From positions 62,001-126,000 of the forward strand of contig NZ_JAHUZB010000001.1 of NCBI RefSeq assembly GCF_019218635.1: DNA of 64,000 bases, read 5' to 3'. Each line of letters starts with the position of its first letter. Within the stretch, counting starts at the first letter, position 1. This document shows, piece by piece, positions 43,758-51,846 of this stretch. The DNA is from Enterococcus alishanensis (lineage in GTDB: Bacteria; Bacillota; Bacilli; Lactobacillales; Enterococcaceae). The notes under the pieces are model-generated. The model saw only the letters and a program-made list of their open reading frames with translations. It was not told the DNA's origin and did no database searches. Position numbers and translations under genes: made by a program.

Positions 43758-44590
43758 TGGACGGCTATTTAAATCGGACAGCGTTTACTATATTTGGTTT
43801 ACCGATTTATTGGTATGCAATTTTAATCGTTTCGGGAATTGCGATTGCTTTATGGTTATCCACTAGAGAAGCACCGCGAGTCGGTTTGAAATCAGATGAT
43901 TTTTCAAACTTTTTATTGTTTGCATTACCGATTGCGATTATTGGTGCCCGTCTTTATTATGTGTTGTTTGATTTACCGATGTATTTGGCGGATCCGATTC
44001 AGATTTTTAATACTCGCGGCGGAGGACTAGCAGTTTACGGGGGCTTATTAGCTGCGGGGATATTTTTAATCTTTTATACACGCCATCATTTTATTAACTC
44101 TTGGCTCTTTTTAGATGTGGTGGCACCTGGTGTGATTTTGGCACAGGGGATTGGCCGCTGGGGAAACTTTTTAAACCATGAAGCCTATGGTGGAGAGACC
44201 ACCCGCAGTTTTTTAGAAGGTCTCCATCTGCCAGAATTTATCATTAATAATATGTACATTGATGGTGCATATCGTCAACCAACTTTTCTTTATGAATCGC
44301 TGTGGTGTTTCTTAGGGTTTATTTTAATCATTATTATCCGAAAGAAAACCAACATTTTTAAGGTTGGGGAAATCTTTTTGAGTTATGTTATCTGGTATAG
44401 TTTCGAACGTTTCTTTGTAGAAGGTTTACGCACAGATAGTCTGTATTTCTTTGATACACAACTACGAGTATCGCAAATTTTATCATTAGTTTTATTTGTT
44501 GGCGGCATTGCTTTAGTCATTTATCGTAGGAAAAAAATGCAGCCTAAAACCTATCTCAGAAACTTAGGGACTAATCAATCTTTCATATAA
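43757..44590 (+). CDS. lgt: Prolipoprotein diacylglyceryl transferase
   Basis: 277 residues with about seven membrane helices. The Lgt signature GRWGNFLNHEAYGG is present, as is the GGGLAVYGG motif. Adds diacylglycerol to the lipobox cysteine of lipoproteins such as PstS in this window. Coupled to hprK, an arrangement conserved in Firmicutes. Confidence 0.96.
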   Translation: MDGYLNRTAFTIFGLPIYWYAILIVSGIAIALWLSTREAPRVGLKSDDFSNFLLFALPIAIIGARLYYVLFDLPMYLADPIQIFNTRGGGLAVYGGLLAAGIFLIFYTRHHFINSWLFLDVVAPGVILAQGIGRWGNFLNHEAYGGETTRSFLEGLHLPEFIINNMYIDGAYRQPTFLYESLWCFLGFILIIIIRKKTNIFKVGEIFLSYVIWYSFERFFVEGLRTDSLYFFDTQLRVSQILSLVLFVGGIALVIYRRKKMQPKTYLRNLGTNQSFI

Positions 44591-44646
44591 AAATAGTTGA
44601 TTATGTTAAAATAAGGGTAGAAAAATTATGAATGGAGGAAACTTGT

Positions 44647-45663
44647 GTGAAACAAAAAGTTGCCGTTTTAGGCCCTGGTTCATGGGGGACTGCCTTGGCG
44701 CAAGTATTAGCTGAGAATGGTCATGATGTGCATATTTGGGGTGACAACCAAGCACAAATGGATGAGATTAACACGTATCACACGAACCGTCATTATTTAC
44801 CAGATCTAAAAATTCCTGACAGCATTGTCGCTGAGAAGAGTTTAGCTGATGCCGTCAAAGATGTGGATGCAGTTTTATTTGTAGTACCAACTAAAGCCAT
44901 TCGTGTTGTTGCTCGTGAATTTAATCAAGTGGTGAAAAATCAACCAGTGATTATCCATGCCAGTAAAGGCTTGGAACAAGGCAGTCATAAACGAATTTCA
45001 GAGGTTTTAGCAGAAGAAATCGCTCCAGAAAATCGTCAAGGAATAGTTGTTTTATCTGGACCAAGTCATGCTGAAGAAGTAGCGGTTCATGATATTACGA
45101 CAATTACAGCTGCGAGTGACGAGGAAAACTTAGCGAAATACGTCCAAAAATTATTTATGAATGATTATTTCCGAATTTATACTAATACAGATGTGGTTGG
45201 CGTTGAAACTGGCGCGGCATTAAAAAATATTATTGCCATCGGTGCTGGTGCTTTAGCTGGTTTAAATTATGGCGATAATGCCAAAGCCGCAATTATGACT
45301 CGTGGCTTAGCAGAAATCAGTCGTTTAGGCGTGGCAATGGGTGCTAATCCATTAACTTTTATCGGTTTAAGCGGTGTTGGTGATTTGATTGTGACTGGAA
45401 CATCGGTTCACTCGAGAAACTGGCGAGCTGGTAATCTATTAGGTAAAGGCCATAAATTGGATGAAGTATTAGAAAATATGGGTATGGTGGTTGAAGGTGT
45501 TTCGACAACGAAAGCTGCCAAGGAATTATCAGAAAGCTTAGGCGTTGATATGCCTATCACTGAAACAATTTATGATGTTTTATACAATGGAAAAGAAGTG
45601 CGCCAAGCTTGTAACGATTTAATGACACGGGAGGGCACTTTCGAAAATGAATTTACACTATAA
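44647..45663 (+). CDS. gpsA: NAD(P)-dependent glycerol-3-phosphate dehydrogenase
   Basis: 338 residues. Rossmann motif [21 protein letters not shown] loop and catalytic lysine region ([14 protein letters not shown]). Makes sn-glycerol-3-phosphate for phospholipids. GTG 44647 is chosen: GGAGGAA at 44634-44640 is its ribosome binding site, while the in-frame ATG 44632 lies within that site. Confidence 0.95.
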   Translation: MKQKVAVLGPGSWGTALAQVLAENGHDVHIWGDNQAQMDEINTYHTNRHYLPDLKIPDSIVAEKSLADAVKDVDAVLFVVPTKAIRVVAREFNQVVKNQPVIIHASKGLEQGSHKRISEVLAEEIAPENRQGIVVLSGPSHAEEVAVHDITTITAASDEENLAKYVQKLFMNDYFRIYTNTDVVGVETGAALKNIIAIGAGALAGLNYGDNAKAAIMTRGLAEISRLGVAMGANPLTFIGLSGVGDLIVTGTSVHSRNWRAGNLLGKGHKLDEVLENMGMVVEGVSTTKAAKELSESLGVDMPITETIYDVLYNGKEVRQACNDLMTREGTFENEFTL

Positions 45664-45682
45664 TTTATCAGGAGGCCCCATT

Positions 45683-46579
45683 ATGCAAGTAAAAAAAGCA
45701 GTTATCCCTGCTGCGGGTTTAGGAACAAGATTCTTACCAGCAACTAAAGCAATGGCTAAAGAAATGTTGCCGATTGTTGATAAACCAACGATTCAATTTA
45801 TCGTAGAAGAAGCTTTAAGCTCTGGAATTGAAGACATTTTAATCGTTACAGGAAAAGCCAAACGTCCGATTGAGGATCATTTTGATGCCAACATCGAATT
45901 GGAAACCAATCTAAAATCAAAAGGCAAAACAGATCTTTTAAAATTGGTGGAAGAAACTACCGATGTGAATCTACATTTTATTCGTCAATCTCATCCTAAA
46001 GGTTTAGGTCATGCAGTCTTGCAAGCCAAAGCTTTTGTCGGCAATGAACCATTTGTTGTGATGTTAGGTGATGACTTGATGGAAAGTGAGGTTCCTTTAA
46101 CCAAACAGTTGATGAATGATTATGAAACAACTCATGCTTCAACAATTGCAGTGATGCAGGTTCCTCAAGAAGAGACTTCAAAATATGGAATCATTAATCC
46201 TGAAGGACAAGTGGAAAAAGGCTTGTACAATGTTAAGAATTTTGTAGAAAAACCAAAAGCTGATGAAGCTCCAAGTAACTTAGCGATAATCGGACGTTAT
46301 TTGTTAACACCAGAAATCTTTGAAGTTTTAGAAAATCAAGCACCTGGTGCTGGTGATGAAATTCAATTAACTGATGCCATTGATAATTTGAATAAAACAC
46401 AACGGGTTTTTGCTAGAGAATTTACCGGCAAACGTTTTGATGTTGGTGATAAATTTGGTTTCATGACTACTAGTATCGAATATGGTTTGAAACATCCAGA
46501 AATCAAAGACAAGTTGAGAGAATACATTATTGAACTTGGTCAAGAATTAGCGCCTAACGAAAATAAAAAATCAGAGTAA
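45683..46579 (+). CDS. galU: UTP-glucose-1-phosphate uridylyltransferase
   Basis: 298 residues. Nucleotide-binding signature [20 protein letters not shown] near the N-terminus and the conserved VEKP motif. Makes UDP-glucose for glycolipids, teichoic acid decoration and capsule. ATG 45683 follows AGGAGGCCCC; the open frame to 45647 overlaps gpsA and is rejected. A terminator follows. Confidence 0.96.
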   Translation: MQVKKAVIPAAGLGTRFLPATKAMAKEMLPIVDKPTIQFIVEEALSSGIEDILIVTGKAKRPIEDHFDANIELETNLKSKGKTDLLKLVEETTDVNLHFIRQSHPKGLGHAVLQAKAFVGNEPFVVMLGDDLMESEVPLTKQLMNDYETTHASTIAVMQVPQEETSKYGIINPEGQVEKGLYNVKNFVEKPKADEAPSNLAIIGRYLLTPEIFEVLENQAPGAGDEIQLTDAIDNLNKTQRVFAREFTGKRFDVGDKFGFMTTSIEYGLKHPEIKDKLREYIIELGQELAPNENKKSE

Positions 46580-46588
46580 AACAATTGA

Positions 46589-46625
46589 AGTCTCCTTTTC
46601 TAAATAATGAAAGGGGGATTTTTTG
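46589..46625 (+). terminator. galU terminator
   Basis: AGTCTCCTTTTC/GAAAGGGGGATT stem with G-T pairs, then T6. Confidence 0.8.
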
Positions 46626-46652
46626 TTTATATCTTAAAGTAAATGGTATAAT
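46623..46652 (+). promoter_or_regulatory. Promoter of the DUF948-YtxH pair
   Basis: TTGTTT (46623-46628), 18-bp spacer, consensus TATAAT (46647-46652). Confidence 0.7.
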
Positions 46653-46679
46653 AATGGATAATAAGTAAGGGGTGATGTC

Positions 46680-47108
46680 ATGAGTCTAGGAGGAATTGCA
46701 GCAATCATCGCAGCTTTGGCGTTTGTTGTATTGGTGATTTATTTAGTGAAGGTCTTAAATCAAGTAGCCGGTACCGTGTCTAAAGTTGACGACACCGTCA
46801 AGGAAGCCAATAATACGATCGACGTATTAACAAAAGATGTTGATTTGCTGATGGTTCAAGTTGAAGGGCTTTTGGTGAAAAGTAATACGTTGTTAAACGA
46901 TATCAACGGTAAGGTTGAAACGATTGATCCATTATTTACCGCAGTCGCAGATTTAAGTGAGACCGTTTCTGATTTGAATTTATCTAGTCGTCATTTAGTA
47001 GATAAATTTGCAGATGTAGGAAAAACAACCGCTAAAGCAACTGTTGCTGGAAAAGTGGGTAGTGCGACTTTAAAATTTTTCAAAAAACGTAATCAAACAG
47101 TTAAATAA
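46680..47108 (+). CDS. DUF948 family membrane protein (YtxG-like)
   Basis: 142 residues. One N-terminal membrane helix (about 3-25), then a long amphipathic helical region with heptad-like spacing (VSKVDDTVKEANNTIDVLTKDVDLL) typical of DUF948, which resembles methyl-accepting-protein coiled coils. In Bacillus the homologue is a general-stress protein. Paired with a YtxH gene 18 nt downstream. Confidence 0.85.
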   Translation: MSLGGIAAIIAALAFVVLVIYLVKVLNQVAGTVSKVDDTVKEANNTIDVLTKDVDLLMVQVEGLLVKSNTLLNDINGKVETIDPLFTAVADLSETVSDLNLSSRHLVDKFADVGKTTAKATVAGKVGSATLKFFKKRNQTVK

Positions 47109-47126
47109 AAATTGGAGGGATTTACT

Positions 47127-47612
47127 ATGGCAAAAAAAGGACATTTTTGGGCAGGTGCGATTCTTGGTGGTGCAGCCGCTGCAGCCGTTGCTCTTTTATT
47201 AGCACCAAAATCAGGGCGTGAATTAAGAGATGATTTAGCGAAAAAAGCTGATGATTTTATGGACTTAGCGAGTGATTATACAGATGATTTTGTTTTGAAA
47301 ACAAATGAATTTGGTGAAGTCGTAAAAGAACAAGCCAGCAATTTAAAAGATAAAGTAAGCGATACTGCTGATGACATGCAAGATGCAGCTGATGACTTAT
47401 CTGACAGCTTGAAACAACAAAGTGAAGACTTGTCAGATCGTTTTCGCAAAGCAGCTAGTGAAGCAGCAGATACCGCCGATATTGTGATTAATGCTGATGA
47501 AATGGAACGAGAAGTTGCTGAAGAAGATGAAGTATTGAGTGATGAAGATCCAGCACCGCTAGAAGATTTAAAAGAATTAAAAGAAGATTTGGAAGAAAAC
47601 AATCCAGAATAA
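47127..47612 (+). CDS. YtxH domain protein
   Basis: 161 residues. N-terminal glycine/alanine-rich membrane helix GAILGGAAAAAVALLLAPKSGRELR, the YtxH hallmark, followed by a strongly acidic coiled-coil tail rich in Asp, Ala and Glu. ATG 47127 follows GGAGGG; in-frame GTG-type starts upstream are rejected. Likely cell-envelope stress; no known catalysis. Confidence 0.88.
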   Translation: MAKKGHFWAGAILGGAAAAAVALLLAPKSGRELRDDLAKKADDFMDLASDYTDDFVLKTNEFGEVVKEQASNLKDKVSDTADDMQDAADDLSDSLKQQSEDLSDRFRKAASEAADTADIVINADEMEREVAEEDEVLSDEDPAPLEDLKELKEDLEENNPE

Positions 47613-47626
47613 TTTTTCTAAAGAAA

Positions 47627-47661
47627 AAGAGGTCGAGAAAAAATTTCTCAACCTCTTTTTT
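47627..47661. terminator. Terminator between ytxH and pepQ
   Basis: AAGAGGT.GAGAA/TTCTC.ACCTCTT stem with A and T flanks on both sides; can serve both convergent genes. Confidence 0.85.
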
Positions 47662-47701
47662 AGTACTTGGATTGGTAAACAAACTAGGTCTACCAATTTT
47701 T

Positions 47702-48802
47702 TTAAAGAATGATTAATTCTTTAGAAGTTTGGGTAAATGGAATACAACCATCTTTAGTAACATAAACGCAGTCTTCAATCCGCACGCCGACATCATCAGG
47801 TAAATAAATGCCCGGTTCTAGAGAGAAGCACATACCTTCTTTGATTTCCATATCATTGCCGCCAACAATTGATGGGAATTCATGGATCGTCGTACCAATG
47901 CCATGACCTAAACGGTGATTAAAGTATTCGCCATAACCAGCGTCTTCAATCACATCGCGGGCAATTTTATCTAATTGAGCGGCAGTAATCCCTGGTTTTA
48001 CGGCAGCTTGCGCTTTTAATTGTGCTTCTAAAACAAGGTCATAAATTTTCTTAATATGATCGGTTGGTTCGCCACAAGCAACTGTTCTAGTGGCATCGCT
48101 ACAATAACCGTTAACGATAGTTCCAAGATCAAATAAAACTAATTCATTTTGTTTCACTGTATTTTTACCTGGTGAACCATGAGGATTTGCAGCATTTGCT
48201 CCCGCTAAAACTTCAGTTGGAAAGGACATTTGCTTGATTCCTTGTTTTTTCAACTCGTATTCGATTTCGGCTACGATTGATTCTTCCGTTGCACCAGCCT
48301 TGACCATCTTAAAACCAATTTCAAAAGCTAAATCCGCACTGCGACCAGCTTCGACTAATTTGTCGCATTCTTCTTTAGTTTTATAAAGTTGTAATTGTTG
48401 AATCATCGGCGTTAAATCAGCTGAAAAATCAGCATTGCCAAAAGCTTCAACTAAAATTAAATACCGATCTAAAACTAGTTGGCCTTTTTCCAAAGCCACT
48501 TTTTTTACATCGCCATAGCGTTTTTTGATCTCTGCGATAATAATCTTCCAAGGGTCTTCACTGTCTAAATATCCTACTACATCAAAGGGCCAGCTACTTG
48601 CCTTAGCACTTTCAACTTCTAATCCCGGAGCAAATAAGAAAGGATCTTTTTCCAGCGGAATGAAAAGAGCAAGCACCCGTTCCATCGGATTGCTTTCAAA
48701 TCCTGAGAAATAGCCAATATGGGCTGGATCTGAAATATAGGCTAAATCAACTTGATTGGCGGCCATCCATTTGCGTAATTCTGAAACTTTTTCTTGATTC
48801 AT
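47702..48802 (-). CDS. pepQ: Xaa-Pro dipeptidase PepQ
   Basis: 366 residues. M24 metallopeptidase with the five metal ligands visible in FDLGTIVNGYCSDATRT (two Asp), LGHGIGTTIHE (His), SLEPGIY (Glu) and RIED (Glu). Splits dipeptides ending in proline. Divergent from ccpA, an arrangement kept across lactic acid bacteria. Confidence 0.94.
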   Translation of the reverse strand: MNQEKVSELRKWMAANQVDLAYISDPAHIGYFSGFESNPMERVLALFIPLEKDPFLFAPGLEVESAKASSWPFDVVGYLDSEDPWKIIIAEIKKRYGDVKKVALEKGQLVLDRYLILVEAFGNADFSADLTPMIQQLQLYKTKEECDKLVEAGRSADLAFEIGFKMVKAGATEESIVAEIEYELKKQGIKQMSFPTEVLAGANAANPHGSPGKNTVKQNELVLFDLGTIVNGYCSDATRTVACGEPTDHIKKIYDLVLEAQLKAQAAVKPGITAAQLDKIARDVIEDAGYGEYFNHRLGHGIGTTIHEFPSIVGGNDMEIKEGMCFSLEPGIYLPDDVGVRIEDCVYVTKDGCIPFTQTSKELIIL

Positions 48803-48872
48803 TACATATCCTTCTTTCTGTTAAGCTTAAAGCTATTGTATCACTTGTTCATTTTATTGAAAAATAAAAATG

Positions 48873-48886
48873 ATAAAACGCTTACA
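48873..48886. promoter_or_regulatory. cre-like site, pepQ side
   Basis: ATAAAACGCTTACA matches 12 of 14 positions of the cre consensus; lies between pepQ and ccpA. Confidence 0.45.
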
Positions 48887-48905
48887 TTTTTAAAAAGAAT
48901 CTAGT

Positions 48906-48919
48906 GTAAAACGGTTGCA
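48906..48919. promoter_or_regulatory. cre-like site over the ccpA -35
   Basis: GTAAAACGGTTGCA matches 11 of 14 cre positions and overlaps the ccpA -35 box; suggests autoregulation. Confidence 0.4.
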
Positions 48920-48943
48920 ATAATCATGACAGCGTGCTATTAT
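48915..48943 (+). promoter_or_regulatory. ccpA promoter
   Basis: TTGCAA (48915-48920), 17-bp spacer, TATTAT (48938-48943) with upstream TGC, an extended -10. Confidence 0.8.
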
Positions 48944-49001
48944 CTTTTAGAAATGTAAATGATATTTTCAGAAAACACGAAACAGAACAGGAGAAATATA
49001 A

Positions 49002-50003
49002 ATGGAAAAACAAACAATTACAATTTACGACGTTGCTCGTGAAGCCAATGTCTCAATGGCGACCGTCTCTCGGGTCGTAAATGGCAACCCAAATGTAAAA
49101 CCAACCACTAGAAAAAAAGTTTTAGAGGTGATTGATCGTTTAGATTATCGACCAAATGCCGTTGCGCGTGGTTTAGCAAGTAAAAAGACAACTACAGTCG
49201 GCGTCATTATTCCTGATGTGAGCAACATGTTCTTTGCTTCATTAGCACGCGGAATCGATGATATTGCGACCATGTACAAATACAATATTATTTTAGCTAA
49301 TTCAGATGGCGAAACCCAAAAAGAAGTCAATGTATTAAACAATTTATTAGCAAAACAAGTAGATGGTGTGATTTTCATGGGACACCGTATCACTGATGAA
49401 ATCAGAGCTGAATTTTCTCGCTCAAAAACACCGATTGTTTTAGCTGGTTCGATTGATCCAGATGTACAAGTAGGTAGTGTTAATATTGATTATCGTCAAG
49501 CGACAAAAGAAGCCGTTGATCTTTTAGCAAGTCATGGCAATGAAAAAATCGCTTTTGTCAGTGGCGCTTTAATTGATCCAATTAACGGACAAGACCGGAT
49601 GAGCGGATATAAAGAAGCTTTAGAAAACCACAAATTAAAATACAGCGAAGGTTTAATTTTTGAAGCGCCGTACAGCTTTAAAGAAGGTTTAGCTTTAACA
49701 GACCGTATTTTAAACAGTGGTGCAACAGCGGCATATTTAACCGATGATGAATTAGCGATTGGCTTATTAGATGGTTTAATCGACAAAGGTATCAAAGTAC
49801 CAGAAGAATTTGAAATTGTGACTTCGAACGATTCATTATTAACTGACGTGGCTCGCCCTCGTTTAACTAGTGTGACTCAACCACTTTATGATATCGGTGC
49901 GGTTGCTATGCGTTTATTAACTAAAATGATGAATAAAGAAGATTTAGAAGAAAAAACAATTATCTTACCTCACAGTATTTATGAAAAAGGTTCAACAAAA
50001 TAA
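49002..50003 (+). CDS. ccpA: Catabolite control protein A
   Basis: 333 residues. LacI-family helix-turn-helix TIYDVAREANVSMATVSRVV with hinge helix NAVARGLASKKT, then a periplasmic-binding-protein-like domain that binds HPr phosphorylated at Ser46. It binds cre sites; good candidates are seen at 25519, 31041 and 31082 in this window. ATG 49002 follows CAGGAGAA. Terminator downstream. Confidence 0.97.
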   Translation: MEKQTITIYDVAREANVSMATVSRVVNGNPNVKPTTRKKVLEVIDRLDYRPNAVARGLASKKTTTVGVIIPDVSNMFFASLARGIDDIATMYKYNIILANSDGETQKEVNVLNNLLAKQVDGVIFMGHRITDEIRAEFSRSKTPIVLAGSIDPDVQVGSVNIDYRQATKEAVDLLASHGNEKIAFVSGALIDPINGQDRMSGYKEALENHKLKYSEGLIFEAPYSFKEGLALTDRILNSGATAAYLTDDELAIGLLDGLIDKGIKVPEEFEIVTSNDSLLTDVARPRLTSVTQPLYDIGAVAMRLLTKMMNKEDLEEKTIILPHSIYEKGSTK

Positions 50004-50010
50004 AAATTTT

Positions 50011-50041
50011 AGACCGGTTCTTTTTGAATCGGTCTTTTTTT
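50011..50041 (+). terminator. ccpA terminator
   Basis: AGACCGGTTC/GAATCGGTCT stem followed by T8. Confidence 0.9.
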
Positions 50042-50058
50042 AGATAAGGAGAATAAAG

Positions 50059-50442
50059 ATGGACAACATATCTATTCAAAAAAGAATTGATCATTTTCAA
50101 GCTTACGGCAATCAGCTAAAAGGAGCGAAGGTTTATTTTCGAGAAGATTGGGGTACCATTTATTTTGATTTATTAGGAAAACAGTTTGGTATGATGAGTC
50201 CTGAAGCAAGTCCTGAAGCATTGATTACCTTAAAAAACTTACCTGAAAAAAATGAAGAATTGCGGGAACTTTATCCTGGAATGATTATTCCTGGCTATTA
50301 CGCTAATAAAAAACATTGGAATTCAATCAAGTTAGCTGTGGAAGAGATAAGCGATTCTGAAATCGAAGCAATGATCGCCCGTTCTTATGATTTGGTGTTA
50401 AAGAAATTAACAAAGAAACAACAAGCAGAGATTTTGGAATAA
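50059..50442 (+). CDS. MmcQ/YjbR family protein
   Basis: 127 residues. YjbR-type double-wing fold is suggested by KVYFREDWGTIYFDLLGKQFGMM…PGYYANKKHWNSIKL. Members bind DNA or are of unknown function; no catalytic residues can be named. GATAAGGAGAA ribosome binding site. Single gene after the ccpA terminator. Confidence 0.78.
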   Translation: MDNISIQKRIDHFQAYGNQLKGAKVYFREDWGTIYFDLLGKQFGMMSPEASPEALITLKNLPEKNEELRELYPGMIIPGYYANKKHWNSIKLAVEEISDSEIEAMIARSYDLVLKKLTKKQQAEILE

Positions 50443-50470
50443 ATAATTAATCTTTTTAAAACAAATATTG

Positions 50471-50495
50471 TATAATTATAATGGTAGCGCTTAAT
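50471..50495 (+). promoter_or_regulatory. Promoter with weak cre-like element before the DUF5648 gene
   Basis: Two consecutive TATAAT boxes (50471-50476 and 50477-50482) without a clear -35. Minus-strand ATTAAGCGCTACCA (50482-50495) matches 12 of 14 cre positions at the expected start of transcription. Confidence 0.4.
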
Positions 50496-50535
50496 CAGCT
50501 ACGGCTTATCTAAAATTTATAAAGGAGATGAGAGA

Positions 50536-51789
50536 ATGAACAAGGGTTTTAAGAAGTTATTATGGTTGGTTTTACCGGTTTTTTTAGGAATATTTGCGAT
50601 TAGTTTAACGAATCAAGCAGATGCTGCCAGTAGTGGACAACAAAATATTTATCGTTTGTACAATCCTAACAGTGGCGAACATTTCTATACTTCAAACACC
50701 AGTGAAAGATGGGGATTAGTTCGAGCGGGCTGGCATAATGAAGGAATCGGCTGGGTAGCACCAGAAAAAAGTGATTCCCCGGTTTACCGTTTGTATAATC
50801 AGAATGCAGGGGATCATCATTATACGTTGAGCGCCAGTGAACGAGATGGTTTAGTTAACGCAGGCTGGAAAGCTGAAGGAGTCAATTGGTATTCTGATGA
50901 TGCGAAAACAGCCCCCGTTTATCGGGCTTATAATCCTAATGCAGTAGCAGGATCTCATAACTATACAACTAGCAGCAGTGAACAAAATCATATTGTCTCG
51001 GTTGGTTGGAAAGATGAAGGTCATGGTTGGTATGCAATCAGTGCCACAGGAAGTGAACCTTCTGTACCAATCACACAAGATGATGGATATGTTTCCATTG
51101 AAGCGGTTATGAATTTGTCTGGTACCGGCGGTTATCATTCTAAAGTGATGATTAATTCAAAAGGTGGCGGGACAGTAGCTTCATTTGGGATTCAAGTTGA
51201 TCCAGATAATGCTCGTTTTCCCAATCAGCCAGCCTATTTGTTGGAAAATATAAAAAGTAATGCAGCTGAAGCCGGTCCTGTAGGAAAAGAATATTTATTT
51301 ATTCAACAAGCAGCTTTAAATCAAGATATTAAAGTTCGTTTGTCATGGTATCCAGATCAAACTTTGAAAGGCTATGTCAATGATGTTCAAATAGTTGAAA
51401 CTAAAGCCAATTTAACTGGACCATTTACCTTTGGTGCAGAAGCTAGTGTTAGAAAACGTGATGAAAGTGTTGACGCCTATTTGAAAGATGTCACAGTCAA
51501 GGCAGGTAATCCGAATGACGTTAATCATTTAGGTATTATCAAAGCAGCTAAAGACGGCTGGAACAATGATGATTTTAATTTCTTTGGTTTACGAGCTGAT
51601 TTGATTAAAGAAGGGACAGTTCATAATAGTAATGACGCCTTTACGACAAATGACGCAAAATTATACAAACCAAGTTTCAGAATTCATGGAACTGCCAATA
51701 TCGCACCAGGCTATGATTGGGATACTTCTTTCCAATTGCCAGGTGGACATCCATTATCAGGTTTAGCAATGGTTGCGCAGAAACAATAA
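50536..51789 (+). CDS. Secreted DUF5648-repeat protein
   Basis: 417 residues. The signal peptide (about 1-31, ending ADAA) has no lipobox, LPXTG or other anchor, so the protein is probably released or held by its repeats. Three DUF5648-like repeats of about 43 residues span 36-170, each with the pattern Y R (L/A) Y N P/Q N…H.YT…SE…V..GW…EG..W. The C-terminal part (about 185-417) is beta-rich and resembles a jelly-roll carbohydrate-binding domain. In other Firmicutes DUF5648 repeats accompany cell-wall hydrolases; none is fused here. AAAGGAGATGA ribosome binding site. Confidence 0.8.
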   Translation: MNKGFKKLLWLVLPVFLGIFAISLTNQADAASSGQQNIYRLYNPNSGEHFYTSNTSERWGLVRAGWHNEGIGWVAPEKSDSPVYRLYNQNAGDHHYTLSASERDGLVNAGWKAEGVNWYSDDAKTAPVYRAYNPNAVAGSHNYTTSSSEQNHIVSVGWKDEGHGWYAISATGSEPSVPITQDDGYVSIEAVMNLSGTGGYHSKVMINSKGGGTVASFGIQVDPDNARFPNQPAYLLENIKSNAAEAGPVGKEYLFIQQAALNQDIKVRLSWYPDQTLKGYVNDVQIVETKANLTGPFTFGAEASVRKRDESVDAYLKDVTVKAGNPNDVNHLGIIKAAKDGWNNDDFNFFGLRADLIKEGTVHNSNDAFTTNDAKLYKPSFRIHGTANIAPGYDWDTSFQLPGGHPLSGLAMVAQKQ

Positions 51790-51838
51790 AAAAAGCTGGG
51801 GAGTAAGGTTTGAAATGACCTTACTTCCCAGTTTTTTT
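51790..51838. terminator. Bidirectional terminator between DUF5648 gene and pbp
   Basis: CTGGGGAGTAAGGT/ACCTTACTTCCCAG stem with A run before and T run after. Confidence 0.9.
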
Positions 51839-51846
51839 GCTTATTT

